This document shows, in pieces, positions 35,328-44,717 of a stretch of 64,000 bases of DNA (positions within the stretch are counted from its first letter, which is position 1; every line of letters starts with the position of its first letter). Under the pieces are notes generated by a model that saw only the letters and a program-made list of their open reading frames with translations, had not been told where the DNA came from and made no database searches. The stretch spans positions 62,001 to 126,000 of the forward strand of contig NZ_JBNNGK010000001.1 in NCBI RefSeq assembly GCF_050268245.1, in the 5' to 3' direction. The position numbers were made by a program, and so were the translations under genes. The DNA is from JBNNGK01 sp050268245 (GTDB taxonomy: Bacteria > Pseudomonadota > Gammaproteobacteria > Enterobacterales > Enterobacteriaceae).

Positions 35328-36410
35328 TTAACGTACCTTCAGCGTTGCCAGGCCAATCAGCACCAGCATCAGCGAAATAATCCAGAACCGCACAATCACC
35401 CGAGGTTCTGGCCAGCCTTTCAGCTCGTAGTGGTGATGAATCGGTGCCATGCGGAAAATACGTTGTCCGCGCAGCTTGAACGATCCCACCTGTAAGATTA
35501 CCGACAGCGTTTCAACAACAAACACACCGCCCATAATCACCAGTAAAAACTCTTGGCGCAGCAGCACAGCGATGGTGCCCAGTGCGCCGCCTAATGCCAA
35601 CGAACCCACGTCACCCATAAATACCTGAGCCGGATAGGTGTTGAACCACAAGAAGCCCAAACCTGCCCCCACAATCGCGGTGCAGACAATCACCAACTCA
35701 CCGGCATGCCGCAGATACGGAATATGCAGGTAGTTGGCGAAGTTCATGTTACCGGTCGCCCACGCTACCAATGCAAAACCCGCCGCCACCAGCACCGTCG
35801 GCATAATCGCCAGGCCGTCCAAGCCGTCGGTCAGGTTGACCGCGTTGCCGGTGCCGACAATCACAAAGTAGGCCAACAGCACATACAGCAGCCCCAATTG
35901 CGGCATGACGTCTTTAAAGAACGGCACCACCAGTTCGGTAGCGGGGGTATCTTTACCGACCATGTACATGCTGAACGCCACGACCAGCGCAATTACCGAC
36001 ATCCAGAAATACTTCCAGCGGGCAATCAGCCCATTGGTGTCCTTGCGCACCACCTTGCGGTAATCGTCGACAAACCCGACAATGCCGTAACCCACCAGCA
36101 CAAACAGCACGCACCAAACGTACGGGTTGGACGGATAGGCCCACATCAGCACCGAAATGGTAATCGAGGTCAAGATCATGATGCCGCCCATGGTCGGCGT
36201 GCCGCGCTTGCTGAAGTGCGACTCTGGGCCGTCGTTACGCACCACCTGCCCGAAGGACATCTGCTGCAAACGGCTGATCAGTCGCGGCCCCATCCACAAA
36301 GAAATAAACAGCGCGGTCAGCAGGCTGACAATGGCTCGGAACGTCAGGTAAGAAAAGACGTTAAAGCCGGAATAATATTTGACCAAATGTTCGGCCAGCC
36401 AAACTAACAT
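35328..36410 (-). CDS. mraY: Phospho-MurNAc-pentapeptide translocase MraY
   Basis: Polytopic inner-membrane enzyme making lipid I from UDP-MurNAc-pentapeptide and undecaprenyl phosphate. 360 residues, ten predicted helices. Catalytic-site aspartates visible in VDDYRKV and NLTDGLDGLAI, and the HHHYELKGW loop near the C-terminus. Overlaps murF by seven bases. Confidence 0.98.
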   Translation of the reverse strand: MLVWLAEHLVKYYSGFNVFSYLTFRAIVSLLTALFISLWMGPRLISRLQQMSFGQVVRNDGPESHFSKRGTPTMGGIMILTSITISVLMWAYPSNPYVWCVLFVLVGYGIVGFVDDYRKVVRKDTNGLIARWKYFWMSVIALVVAFSMYMVGKDTPATELVVPFFKDVMPQLGLLYVLLAYFVIVGTGNAVNLTDGLDGLAIMPTVLVAAGFALVAWATGNMNFANYLHIPYLRHAGELVIVCTAIVGAGLGFLWFNTYPAQVFMGDVGSLALGGALGTIAVLLRQEFLLVIMGGVFVVETLSVILQVGSFKLRGQRIFRMAPIHHHYELKGWPEPRVIVRFWIISLMLVLIGLATLKVR

Positions 36411-37765
36411 GCTGCTTTCTCCTGTAACGCGCGTACTACCTGCTCCATTGCGGCACTACGTGACCCTTTGATTAACACGGTAATCACCGCATGCTCTGCC
36501 AGTAATTCCGCCACGCGTGCAATCACGGCTGCTTTGTCATGAAAATGTTCGCCATTCGCCGAAGCGGCGCTGAGCAGTTGGCTCAGCTTACCGACGGTCA
36601 ACACTTTATCGACACCGGCCAGACAAGCTGCCTCCCCGACTTGGCGGTGACACTCTTCGGCTTCGTCGCCTAGCTCAGCCATATCGCCCGCGACCATCAC
36701 GCGGTAGCCAGGCATGTCAGCCAACACCTGGGCCGCAGCCGTCATCGAGCCCACATTGGCGTTGTAGCTGTCGTCCAACAGCAACTTGCCCGGTTTAAGC
36801 TGAATCGGGAATAAACGCCCCGGCACCGCCTGCAATTGCTGCAACCCACAACGTACAGCCTCTAAAGAAGCCCCCACCGACATAGCCAGCGCACTGGCAG
36901 CCAGCGCATTAGCCACGTTGTGACGGCCGGGCAACGGCAAGGCCACAGCCATTGAGCCAAACGGACTATGCAGCGTAAACTGGGTGCCCTTGGCATTCAC
37001 CGTGATATCACTGGCAAAGAAATCCACGCCTTCTGCAGCCTGCGGCGAGAAACGCCACACTTGCTTGTCATGCAACTGACTCTGCCAATGCGGCCAGTCA
37101 TTGTTATCGGCGTTAATAATGGCCACACCATCACTCGGTAAACCGGCAAAAATTTCGCCTTTCGCCTGAGCAACGCCAGCCAGTGAGCCAAAACCTTCTA
37201 AATGTGCCGCTGCCAGATTATTCACTAATGCCGTTTGCGGCCGCGTCAGCGCTGTGGTGTAAGCAATTTCACCAATATGGTTTGCGCCCAACTCAATAAC
37301 CGCAAAATCATGCTGTGGCTGCATGCGCAACAACGTCAGCGGTACGCCGATGTCGTTATTAAAATTACCGGCGGTATACAGTACTTGGCCACACTGGCTC
37401 AGAATGGCGGCGGTCATTTCCTTCACCGAGGTCTTGCCCGATGAGCCAGTCAACGCGACGACGCGCGCGGGCACCTGTTGACGTACCCAACCGGCTAATT
37501 GCCCCAGCGCCAGACGGGTATCGCTCACCACCAGTTGCGGCACCGCCACAGATAAGCGCTTACTCACCAGTAAGGCACCAGCCCCGGCGGCTATCGCTTC
37601 TTCGGCAAAATCGTGCGCATCGAAACGCTCGCCTTGCAACGCGATAAACAGGCAACCGGCGGTCACGTTACGGGTGTCTGTCGTCACCTCACTGATTTGG
37701 CAATCGACGCCAATCAATTCAGCGCTTAATACCGCGGTCAAAGCCTGAAGAGAGACGGGAATCAT
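36404..37765 (-). CDS. murF: UDP-MurNAc-tripeptide--D-Ala-D-Ala ligase MurF
   Basis: Adds D-Ala-D-Ala to the UDP-MurNAc tripeptide. 453 residues. ATP-binding loop ALTGSSGKTSVKEM, and LDDSYNANVGSM in the domain 3 region. Overlaps both neighbours, typical of tight coupling in this cluster. Confidence 0.97.
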   Translation of the reverse strand: MIPVSLQALTAVLSAELIGVDCQISEVTTDTRNVTAGCLFIALQGERFDAHDFAEEAIAAGAGALLVSKRLSVAVPQLVVSDTRLALGQLAGWVRQQVPARVVALTGSSGKTSVKEMTAAILSQCGQVLYTAGNFNNDIGVPLTLLRMQPQHDFAVIELGANHIGEIAYTTALTRPQTALVNNLAAAHLEGFGSLAGVAQAKGEIFAGLPSDGVAIINADNNDWPHWQSQLHDKQVWRFSPQAAEGVDFFASDITVNAKGTQFTLHSPFGSMAVALPLPGRHNVANALAASALAMSVGASLEAVRCGLQQLQAVPGRLFPIQLKPGKLLLDDSYNANVGSMTAAAQVLADMPGYRVMVAGDMAELGDEAEECHRQVGEAACLAGVDKVLTVGKLSQLLSAASANGEHFHDKAAVIARVAELLAEHAVITVLIKGSRSAAMEQVVRALQEKAAC

Positions 37766-39249
37766 GCCAATACCCCCAGCAAACGTGCGACGGTGGTGCG
37801 GTCGGAATAATCCAAGCGGCGATTCCCCACCAGTTGATAGTCCTCATGGCCTTTGCCCGCGATCAACACAACATCTTGCTCTTTCGCCTGCATCACCGCG
37901 CTGGTTACCGCCTCAGCGCGCCCATGAATCACCTGCACCCGCCCGGCGTCCAGCAAACCGGTGAGGATGTCGGCAATTATCGTCTGCGGATCTTCGGTAC
38001 GCGGGTTGTCATCTGTCACCACTACGCGATCGGCGAATTGCTCAGCAATGCCGCCCATCAGAGGGCGCTTGCCCTTATCGCGATCGCCGCCACAGCCGAA
38101 GACGCACCACAATTGCCCCTGGCAATGCAGCCGCGCAGCGTCCAGCGCTTTCTCTAACGCATCCGGGGTGTGAGCATAATCCACCACAACCGTAGGCTTG
38201 CCGGGTGCATTGAACACCTCCATGCGGCCACATACGGGCTGTAGCTGACCGCCGGTTTTCACCAACGCCACTAGCGGATACCCCAATGACAACAGCGTTG
38301 CCAGCGCTAACAGCACATTATTGACGTTGAAAGCGCCCATCAGACGGCTGTCGATCTCGCCGTCACCCCAACTTGAACGGAAGCGGATGGTGGCGCCGTT
38401 ATCGTGATAATCCACCTCGTTAGCTTGCAGCCAGCGCTCACGACCGGCGAGTTGCGCATTACCCTGCAAACTGACAGCGACCGCATCAGGCAGTTTCATC
38501 AGCCAACGGTGCCCTACCTCATCATCCGCATTGATAATCGCTTGCCCGACTGCGTGATCGGCGAACAATGCCCACTTGGCCGCTTCGTAGTTCGCCATAT
38601 CCCCGTGATAATCCAGGTGGTCGCGGCTCAAATTAGTGAACACCGCGGCAGCAAACGGCAAGGCTGCCACGCGGTGTTGCACCAGGCCGTGAGAAGAGAC
38701 TTCCATGGCGGCAAAGGTCGCGCCGCGTTCTGCCAAATCGTTTAATACATGTTGAACATCAACGGCCGATCCGGTGGTATTCTCAGTTGGGCAAACTTGG
38801 CCCAGCAGACCATTCCCGACGGTGCCCATCACCGCGGCGGTTTCCCCCAACAGTTGGCTCCATTGCGCTAATAGCTGCGCGGTGGTGGTTTTACCATTGG
38901 TGCCTGTCACGCCAACCAAACGCAAACGCTCGGCTGGCTGGTGGTAAAAGCGCCCGGCCAATGCAGAAAGACGTTGGTTAAGCTGGCTCAAGTAAATCAC
39001 CGGCACACCGTGTATCTCACGAATTTCGCCGTCTGCGGCTTCGCCCTCTGCTTCAGCAATCACTGCGGCCACCCCTTGAGCGATGGCCTGAGGAATATAG
39101 CGGCGTCCATCCGTTTGATGGCCAATAATGGCGACAAACAGATCCCCGGCAGCCGCGATTCGGCTGTCTAATATCATTTCCCGCAGCGCGCGCTCGGGTG
39201 CCGTCGGCACCCACGAAGCGAGTAAGTCGCGCAAATTACGATCTGCCAC
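37762..39249 (-). CDS. murE: UDP-MurNAc-L-alanyl-D-glutamate--meso-DAP ligase MurE
   Basis: Adds meso-diaminopimelate to the stem peptide. 495 residues. ATP loop GVTGTNGKTTTAQLLAQ and the DNPRTEDP motif, whose DNPR core marks meso-DAP rather than lysine specificity. Overlaps murF by four bases and ftsI by 14. Confidence 0.97.
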   Translation of the reverse strand: MADRNLRDLLASWVPTAPERALREMILDSRIAAAGDLFVAIIGHQTDGRRYIPQAIAQGVAAVIAEAEGEAADGEIREIHGVPVIYLSQLNQRLSALAGRFYHQPAERLRLVGVTGTNGKTTTAQLLAQWSQLLGETAAVMGTVGNGLLGQVCPTENTTGSAVDVQHVLNDLAERGATFAAMEVSSHGLVQHRVAALPFAAAVFTNLSRDHLDYHGDMANYEAAKWALFADHAVGQAIINADDEVGHRWLMKLPDAVAVSLQGNAQLAGRERWLQANEVDYHDNGATIRFRSSWGDGEIDSRLMGAFNVNNVLLALATLLSLGYPLVALVKTGGQLQPVCGRMEVFNAPGKPTVVVDYAHTPDALEKALDAARLHCQGQLWCVFGCGGDRDKGKRPLMGGIAEQFADRVVVTDDNPRTEDPQTIIADILTGLLDAGRVQVIHGRAEAVTSAVMQAKEQDVVLIAGKGHEDYQLVGNRRLDYSDRTTVARLLGVLA

Positions 39250-40999
39250 CTGAACCCTCTTTTTTATTAATCACTATTTCGCTTTTATCACTGACGGGCA
39301 ATGCGTCAGGTTCAACATTCATGGTGCGCAATACGCCGCCCATGATGGCGCCAAACACCGGCGCAGAAATTGCACCACCGTAATACTTCCCGCCTTGAGG
39401 GTCATTGATCACCACTACCAAGGCAAAGCGCGGATGGCTTGCTGGCGCAACGCCAGCGGTATAAGCGATATAGCGGTTGACGTATTTCCCATCCGGGCCA
39501 ACCTTTTTGGCCGTCCCCGTTTTAATGGCGATACGATAGCCCTTAATGGCCGCTTTCACGCCGCCACCGCCCGGTAATGCCACGCTTTCCATCATGTGCA
39601 ACACGCTGCGTACCAACGGTTCAGGGAAAACGCGCTCACCCGCGACTGGCGGATCAACCTTGGTAATCGACAGTGGGCGGTAAACGCCTAGGCTGCCGAT
39701 GGTTGCGTAGACTCGCGCTAACTGTAACGGTGTTACCATTAGCCCGTAGCCGAAAGAGAAGGTGGCCCTCTCTATGTCAGACCACCGTTGTTTTTTTGGG
39801 TATATGCCACTGCTTTCTCCGACCAACCCCAAATTGGTCGCTTTTCCCAATCCAAAACGTGAGTAAGTGTCTACTAACGCTGAGGACGGCATCGCTAACG
39901 CCAGCTTAGAAACACCGACATTACTCGACTTCTGCAAAATCCCGGTTACCGAGAGTTCTGGATAACGCGCCACATCTTTGATCTCATGACCATTAACGCG
40001 GTAAGGGATCGTATTTAGTACGCTGTTTTCTTTCACCACGCCGTGCTGCAAGGCGGTCATCACCACCATTGGCTTCACGGTGGAGCCCGGTTCAAAAATA
40101 TCGGTGATCGCCCGGTTACGCATGGTGTCTTTCGGCGTACCGGCCATATTATTCGGGTTATAAGAGGGGCTGTTAGCCATGGCTAACACTTCACCGGTGT
40201 TGACGTCGATCAGCACCGCCGTACCTGATTCGGCCTTATTGAAGGCAACCGCATTGCTCAGTTCGCGATACACCAATGCTTGCAAACGCTCATCTACACT
40301 CAGCACCAGGTTGTGCGCCTCTTGGCTATCAACCGAGGAGATATCTTCAATCACCCGTCCGTAGCGATCTTTACGCACGGTACGCTCACCGGGTTGCCCA
40401 GTCAGCCAGCGGTCAAAACTTTTCTCTATGCCTTCAATCCCTTGCCCATCAATATTGGTGACGCCGATGATATGCGATGTCACTTGACCAGCCGGGTAAT
40501 AACGACGCGCCTCTTGCCGCAGATAAATCCCCGGCAACTTCAATTTTTGTACGTAATCACCGATTGCCGGATTCACCTGACGCGCCAGATAAACGAAACG
40601 CCCCTTCGGGTTAGCATTCACCCGTTTAGAAAGCTGATCTAGAGGAATATCCAGCGCTTCTGACAGCGCTTTCCAGCGATTATCCAAGGTAATGCCGCCA
40701 CGCTCATTCAATACCTTTGGATCGGCCCAAATGGCATTGACCGGCACACTGACCGCCAACGGACGCCCAGCGCGATCGCTGATCATTCCGCGTGACGTGG
40801 GCACTTGCTGAACACGCAGAGAACGCATGTCGCCTTCTTTCACCAACCGGTCGGGATTGATCACCTGTAGGTAAGCAACGCGCAACATCAGCCCAACCAG
40901 CGCCAGCAAAATACAGCCGCACAGTAACGCAAAACGCCAGCTAACAAAGCTGGCTTGATCTTCCTGGCGTTTAAACTTACCGGGGCGTGCTGCTTTCAT
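39236..40999 (-). CDS. ftsI: Septal transpeptidase FtsI (PBP3)
   Basis: Class B penicillin-binding protein cross-linking septal peptidoglycan. 587 residues. Single N-terminal membrane segment (about 21-42), pedestal domain, active-site serine in FEPGSTVKPM near residue 306, SSN motif in LQKSSNVGVSK, and KTGTAKKV. The protein ends with the basic-rich tail KKEGSGGRS, expected to be processed in E. coli-like fashion. Confidence 0.97.
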   Translation of the reverse strand: MKAARPGKFKRQEDQASFVSWRFALLCGCILLALVGLMLRVAYLQVINPDRLVKEGDMRSLRVQQVPTSRGMISDRAGRPLAVSVPVNAIWADPKVLNERGGITLDNRWKALSEALDIPLDQLSKRVNANPKGRFVYLARQVNPAIGDYVQKLKLPGIYLRQEARRYYPAGQVTSHIIGVTNIDGQGIEGIEKSFDRWLTGQPGERTVRKDRYGRVIEDISSVDSQEAHNLVLSVDERLQALVYRELSNAVAFNKAESGTAVLIDVNTGEVLAMANSPSYNPNNMAGTPKDTMRNRAITDIFEPGSTVKPMVVMTALQHGVVKENSVLNTIPYRVNGHEIKDVARYPELSVTGILQKSSNVGVSKLALAMPSSALVDTYSRFGLGKATNLGLVGESSGIYPKKQRWSDIERATFSFGYGLMVTPLQLARVYATIGSLGVYRPLSITKVDPPVAGERVFPEPLVRSVLHMMESVALPGGGGVKAAIKGYRIAIKTGTAKKVGPDGKYVNRYIAYTAGVAPASHPRFALVVVINDPQGGKYYGGAISAPVFGAIMGGVLRTMNVEPDALPVSDKSEIVINKKEGSGGRS

Positions 41000-41041
41000 G
41001 CGTTACCTTTTTGCTCCAAATCATGACACCGGTTAAACTTT

Positions 41042-41362
41042 TCACTGCTTAACGATGATATTTTCTTGCGCCGGATCGACGTGCCGCATTTGCAGTTTCT
41101 CTGTCGCGATACGCTCTACGCGGCTGTGATCGCCTAAGGCATTTTCTTCAAGAATCAGGTTGCGCCACTCGATATCTAACGCATCTTTTTCTAAAACAAG
41201 TTGCTCGCGCTCGGCCGTCAACAAACGTGTACGGTGTGCCGTTGTCACCACCAACATGGCCGAGACCAGCACGGCAATCAGCAAAATCAGCGGGATCTTA
41301 GCATTACGCAGCAAATCGCCGCCGATCACACCAACTAATCCGTGACGTTCGTTGCCGATCAC
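41042..41362 (-). CDS. ftsL: Cell division protein FtsL
   Basis: Small bitopic protein of FtsQLB. 106 residues: short cytoplasmic part, one membrane helix (about 23-42) and a periplasmic coiled coil (LTAEREQLVLEKDALDIEW region). The C-terminal half is nearly identical to E. coli, but the N-terminal cytoplasmic part is about 15 residues shorter than the 121-residue E. coli protein. The start overlaps the rsmH stop by four bases. Confidence 0.95.
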   Translation of the reverse strand: MIGNERHGLVGVIGGDLLRNAKIPLILLIAVLVSAMLVVTTAHRTRLLTAEREQLVLEKDALDIEWRNLILEENALGDHSRVERIATEKLQMRHVDPAQENIIVKQ

Positions 41363-42300
41363 GCTGGCATCCGCTCTGCAATACGCAGCACAGAGCTGCG
41401 CGCGCGTGGGTTATCCGCCACTTCTGCTTCTGACGGCATCATTTTGCCCAGTGCTTTCAGACTGCGCCCCCCCAACTCACGCAATTGCGCTTCGGTCAAT
41501 GGCAAACCGGCGGGAACCTGCGCACCGCGGCTATGATGGCGCATAAAGCGCTTAACGATTCGATCTTCCAACGAGTGGAAACTGATAATCGACAAACGTC
41601 CCTGCGGCGCCAGCACTTCCAACGCACCGTCCAGCGCCCGCTCAATTTCTTCCAGCTCACTGTTGATGTAAATTCGAATCGCCTGGAAGCTACGCGTGGC
41701 GGGGTGCTTATGCTTTTCGCGGAACGGGCTGGCATTAGCGATCAAATCAGCCAACTCTTTGGTGCGCGTCATCGGCTCGGTTTTATTACGCTCAACAATG
41801 GCGCGGGCAATTCGCTTGGCAAAACGCTCTTCGCCAAAGGTCTTTAACACCCAAGCGATGTCATCCGCTTCTGCTTTCAGCAACCATTCTGAAGCCGACT
41901 GGCCGCGCGTTGGATCCATACGCATATCCAGCGGACCGTCACGCATAAACGAAAAGCCGCGTTCGGCATCATCCAACTGTGGAGAGGAAACGCCCAAATC
42001 GAGCAATACGCCATCGATCTTGCCGACCAGTTCGCGCTCCCGCACATAGTGCGACAATTCGGAGAACGGGCCGTGTACGATAGTAAAACGGGGATCTTCA
42101 ATAGATTTGGCAGCTGCAATCGCCTGCGGATCGCGATCAATTGCCAGCAAACGCCCTTCTGGCCCCAACTGGGACAGAATCAGACGGGAGTGACCACCGC
42201 GACCAAAAGTACCGTCGATATATATGCCGTTGCTGCGGATGTTGAGGCCATTAACTGCCTCATCCAACAGCACGGTGGTGTGTTTATAATTTTCCAACAT
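41359..42300 (-). CDS. rsmH: 16S rRNA m4C1402 methyltransferase RsmH (MraW)
   Basis: SAM-dependent methyltransferase acting on C1402 of 16S rRNA. 313 residues. N-terminal HTTVLLDEAVNGLNI, SAM-binding DGTFGRGGHSR, and conserved FHSLEDRIVKRF. Two bases separate it from mraZ. Confidence 0.98.
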   Translation of the reverse strand: MLENYKHTTVLLDEAVNGLNIRSNGIYIDGTFGRGGHSRLILSQLGPEGRLLAIDRDPQAIAAAKSIEDPRFTIVHGPFSELSHYVRERELVGKIDGVLLDLGVSSPQLDDAERGFSFMRDGPLDMRMDPTRGQSASEWLLKAEADDIAWVLKTFGEERFAKRIARAIVERNKTEPMTRTKELADLIANASPFREKHKHPATRSFQAIRIYINSELEEIERALDGALEVLAPQGRLSIISFHSLEDRIVKRFMRHHSRGAQVPAGLPLTEAQLRELGGRSLKALGKMMPSEAEVADNPRARSSVLRIAERMPA

Positions 42301-42302
42301 GC

Positions 42303-42761
42303 TTATAGCGACAAGTCCTGTAGCCGTTCAGACAACGGTTCCTGAGACGACTGTTCTGCGTCAATATCATCCTTGACTTGTTGATACCAGGTCTGTTCAT
42401 CCCACAGTTCAAACTTGTTGAACTGCCCGACCAGCATCACTTCTTTAGTGAGCGCGGCGTGTTGACGTAGCGTACTGGCTATCAACAACCGACCGGCGCT
42501 ATCCATCTGACACTCACTTGCATGCCCCAACAGCAGTCGCTGAACACGACGTTCTGCTGGATTCATACTCGACAGACGAGATAGTTTTTGTTCAATAATT
42601 TCCCATTCGGGTAATGGATAAAGCAGTAGGCAAGGTTGATGGAGGTCAATGGTGCAAACCATTTGGCCTTGCGATTCCTCGATCAGCGTTTCCCGGTAAC
42701 GAGTCGGTACGGCAAGCCGCCCTTTGCTGTCGAGATTGACCATCGTCGCGCCACGAAACAT
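42303..42761 (-). CDS. mraZ: Transcriptional regulator MraZ
   Basis: AbrB-fold repressor of its own operon, first gene of the dcw cluster. 152 residues with two DxxxR-type motifs (NLDSKGRLAVPTRYRE and QMDSAGRLLIA). Its DNA targets, TGG-containing repeats with a 10-bp period, are visible just upstream. Confidence 0.97.
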   Translation of the reverse strand: MFRGATMVNLDSKGRLAVPTRYRETLIEESQGQMVCTIDLHQPCLLLYPLPEWEIIEQKLSRLSSMNPAERRVQRLLLGHASECQMDSAGRLLIASTLRQHAALTKEVMLVGQFNKFELWDEQTWYQQVKDDIDAEQSSQEPLSERLQDLSL

Positions 42762-42789
42762 CGCCGCGCTACCCCTTCCTGACCTTTTT

Positions 42790-42814
42790 CACCACTTTAC
42801 TCCACAAATTCCCA
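42790..42814 (-). promoter_or_regulatory. MraZ operator (three direct repeats)
   Basis: On the minus strand TGGGA, TGGAG and TGGTG occur with exact 10-base spacing, matching the MraZ box of TGGGN repeats separated by five bases. They lie between the -10 hexamer and the mraZ start. Confidence 0.75.
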
Positions 42815-42822
42815 CATAAAGG

Positions 42823-42852
42823 AGTTTACGGAGGGTATGAAAACCTTGTCAA
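42823..42852 (-). promoter_or_regulatory. mra promoter of the dcw cluster
   Basis: Minus-strand TTGACA, an 18-base spacer and TAAACT, just upstream of the MraZ repeats. The -35 is a perfect consensus match; sequence and position resemble the E. coli Pmra promoter. Confidence 0.75.
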
Positions 42853-43495
42853 GCCAGAGCGGCAGAGCTTTGACAATATTTCTCTGGTCATTTTGAGAGC
42901 TAACTCGCGAAAGGAACGCATTTTATTCAAAGAATAAAAATTAACACCATGATAAACGAGGAGAATTTCTAAACTGGAAAGTGTGCGGTTAAAAACCTGA
43001 CAATTTGGCGATAAATTAACTCAATACTTTCTTCTGCAATCGACGTCTCACTTTTCAATTCGGTAATCACAACCCCGAAGTTTGCTAACCAGCGCCGTCT
43101 CGCCAGGCGAGGGACAACCTCGACCACGGCTCAGTAAACAATAAATGCCTGTGTTAATAACGCTCAACTCCCCGCGAACAGCAGCGAGCGCATTATTTTA
43201 TCGTAATTAAGTGGACAGTGCAGAGAATGAAGAAAAAATAAATTGATCGGATATTACGAAGTAAACCCATTTCGATTTAAAGCATCTCGCTAAGATTACT
43301 CCCAAAATATTTTTTTACAGTATTCATTTCATTTTCTGACATGTTTATTCCTATCGTTTTCCGTATTTCAATCCGTGAAAACAAAAGAAAAAATCAACCC
43401 ACTGTTTTAAATATATTTATTGGCAATAGCCCGTATTCACGCGTTTCAGGGTCTTTTTTGTGGGATTCGTTCGGCCGAACCCCACGGAGAAAACG
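42853..43495. other. AT-rich intergenic region between mraZ and cra
   Basis: About 640 bases with no supported gene. It is AT-rich compared with its flanks, contains only short frames without ribosome binding sites, and ends with a GC-rich palindrome near cra (43460-43485). I see no recognised small RNA or transposon remnant. Confidence 0.5.
43460..43485. repeat. Palindrome at the end of cra
   Basis: GTGGG, an inner GTTCGGCCGAAC palindrome and CCCAC form a strong hairpin 10 bases past the cra stop. On the minus strand it is followed by A residues, not T, so it is not a classical terminator for cra. The motif CGAACCCC is shared with the palindromes between murG and murC. Confidence 0.5.
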
Positions 43496-44500
43496 CTATT
43501 TGCGGCTCAGGCTGCCACGTCGAAACAGGTTTCGGCGAATGCGGGTTAACCCGGGCTTCGGTTTATGCGGCTCATCCAGGCTGGCAAGAACCAACTCCAG
43601 TACGCGCTCGGCCACATCACGATGCCGCTGCGCCACCGCCAATACCGGACACTCGAGGAAATCCATCAGTTCATTATCGCCAAACGTAGCGATAGCCAGA
43701 TCGCTCGGCAACCGGCCGTGTTGTTTAAGCGTAACATCCATCACGCCCTGCAACAGTGAGAACGAGGTAGTGAACAACGCCTGTGGCATCGGATTATTTT
43801 TCAACCAGTTCGCAAACAATGTTCCGGCGGCTTCTCGCTCGTAACTGTTGGCATAGAGATAGTCAACATGACGTTCATCATCTTGCCAAGCCTGGCGAAA
43901 ACCTTGCTCACGCAGAAAACTGACCGACAGTTCCGGCAATGCACCCAGATACAGCACGGATTCCGCTGGGAAGGTTCGCAGTTCCTGAGCTAACACAAAG
44001 GCATCATCTTGATCGGCACCCACAACGCTGATGAAATGTTCGCGATCCAGAGCACGATCCAGCGCAATAATCGGCAGAGGATCGTTGATCCAGCGCTGGT
44101 AGAAAGGATGTTCAGGAGGTAATGCCGTGGAAACAATGATCGCATCAACCTGACGTTGCAGTAGATGTTCAATGCAACGCATTTCATTGTCTGGCTGATC
44201 TTCTGAACAGGCGATCAATAACTGATAACCGCGTTGACGCGCCTGACGCTCAAGATAGTTGGCAATACGGGTGTAGCTGGTATTTTCCAGATCCGGAATC
44301 ACCAAACCGATAGAACGGGTCCGACCGGCACGCAGTCCTGCCGCGACGGCGTTCGGATGATAATTATGCTCCCTGACCACGGCCATCACTTTCTCGACGG
44401 TTTTATCACTAACGCGATACTGCTTCGCCTTTCCATTGATGACATAACTGGCCGTGGTGCGCGAAACGCCTGCGAGACGCGCGATTTCATCCAGTTTCAC
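43496..44500 (-). CDS. cra: Catabolite repressor/activator Cra (FruR)
   Basis: LacI-family regulator of central carbon metabolism that responds to fructose 1-phosphate / fructose 1,6-bisphosphate. 334 residues: N-terminal helix-turn-helix (KLDEIARLAGVSRTTASYVING) and a periplasmic-binding-protein-like effector domain. Starts with GTG after an AAGGGG Shine-Dalgarno. Upstream of the dcw cluster as in E. coli. Confidence 0.97.
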   Translation of the reverse strand: MKLDEIARLAGVSRTTASYVINGKAKQYRVSDKTVEKVMAVVREHNYHPNAVAAGLRAGRTRSIGLVIPDLENTSYTRIANYLERQARQRGYQLLIACSEDQPDNEMRCIEHLLQRQVDAIIVSTALPPEHPFYQRWINDPLPIIALDRALDREHFISVVGADQDDAFVLAQELRTFPAESVLYLGALPELSVSFLREQGFRQAWQDDERHVDYLYANSYEREAAGTLFANWLKNNPMPQALFTTSFSLLQGVMDVTLKQHGRLPSDLAIATFGDNELMDFLECPVLAVAQRHRDVAERVLELVLASLDEPHKPKPGLTRIRRNLFRRGSLSRK

Positions 44501-44628
44501 GTTAACCCCTTACTAAAGCTGATAGGTAGAGTATGACAACTGTCGGACCAGGCATCCCATAATCCGGCACAGCGATCTAACAGCAGAAAACACAGCCGGG
44601 CAACCGCTTTTGCCGAAACGGCCTGCAT
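44497..44628 (-). CDS. Possible upstream ORF overlapping cra start
   Basis: A 43-codon frame (starts MQAVSAKAV) whose TGA overlaps the cra GTG start by two bases. E. coli has a leader peptide (FruL) upstream of cra, but this frame shows no clear similarity to it and has no evident Shine-Dalgarno. It could couple translation to cra, or be chance. Confidence 0.2.
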   Translation of the reverse strand: MQAVSAKAVARLCFLLLDRCAGLWDAWSDSCHTLPISFSKGLT

Positions 44629-44666
44629 TCAGGCAAATTTTATCGATACTATGATCAAAAATGAAC

Positions 44667-44691
44667 GGGCACGCCCTTTCCTTTCGTGCCC
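44667..44691 (-). terminator. Terminator downstream of ilvH
   Basis: Stem GGGCACG / CGTGCCC with an 11-base loop, followed on the minus strand by GTTCATTTTTG. Ends the ilvIH transcript before cra. Confidence 0.7.
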
Positions 44692-44717
44692 AAGGTTGAC
44701 TGACTCGATGTCGAGCC

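Noticed and set aside
35706..36407. 233-codon frame antisense to mraY
   Set aside because: Histidine- and glutamine-rich shadow of mraY with no recognised domain.
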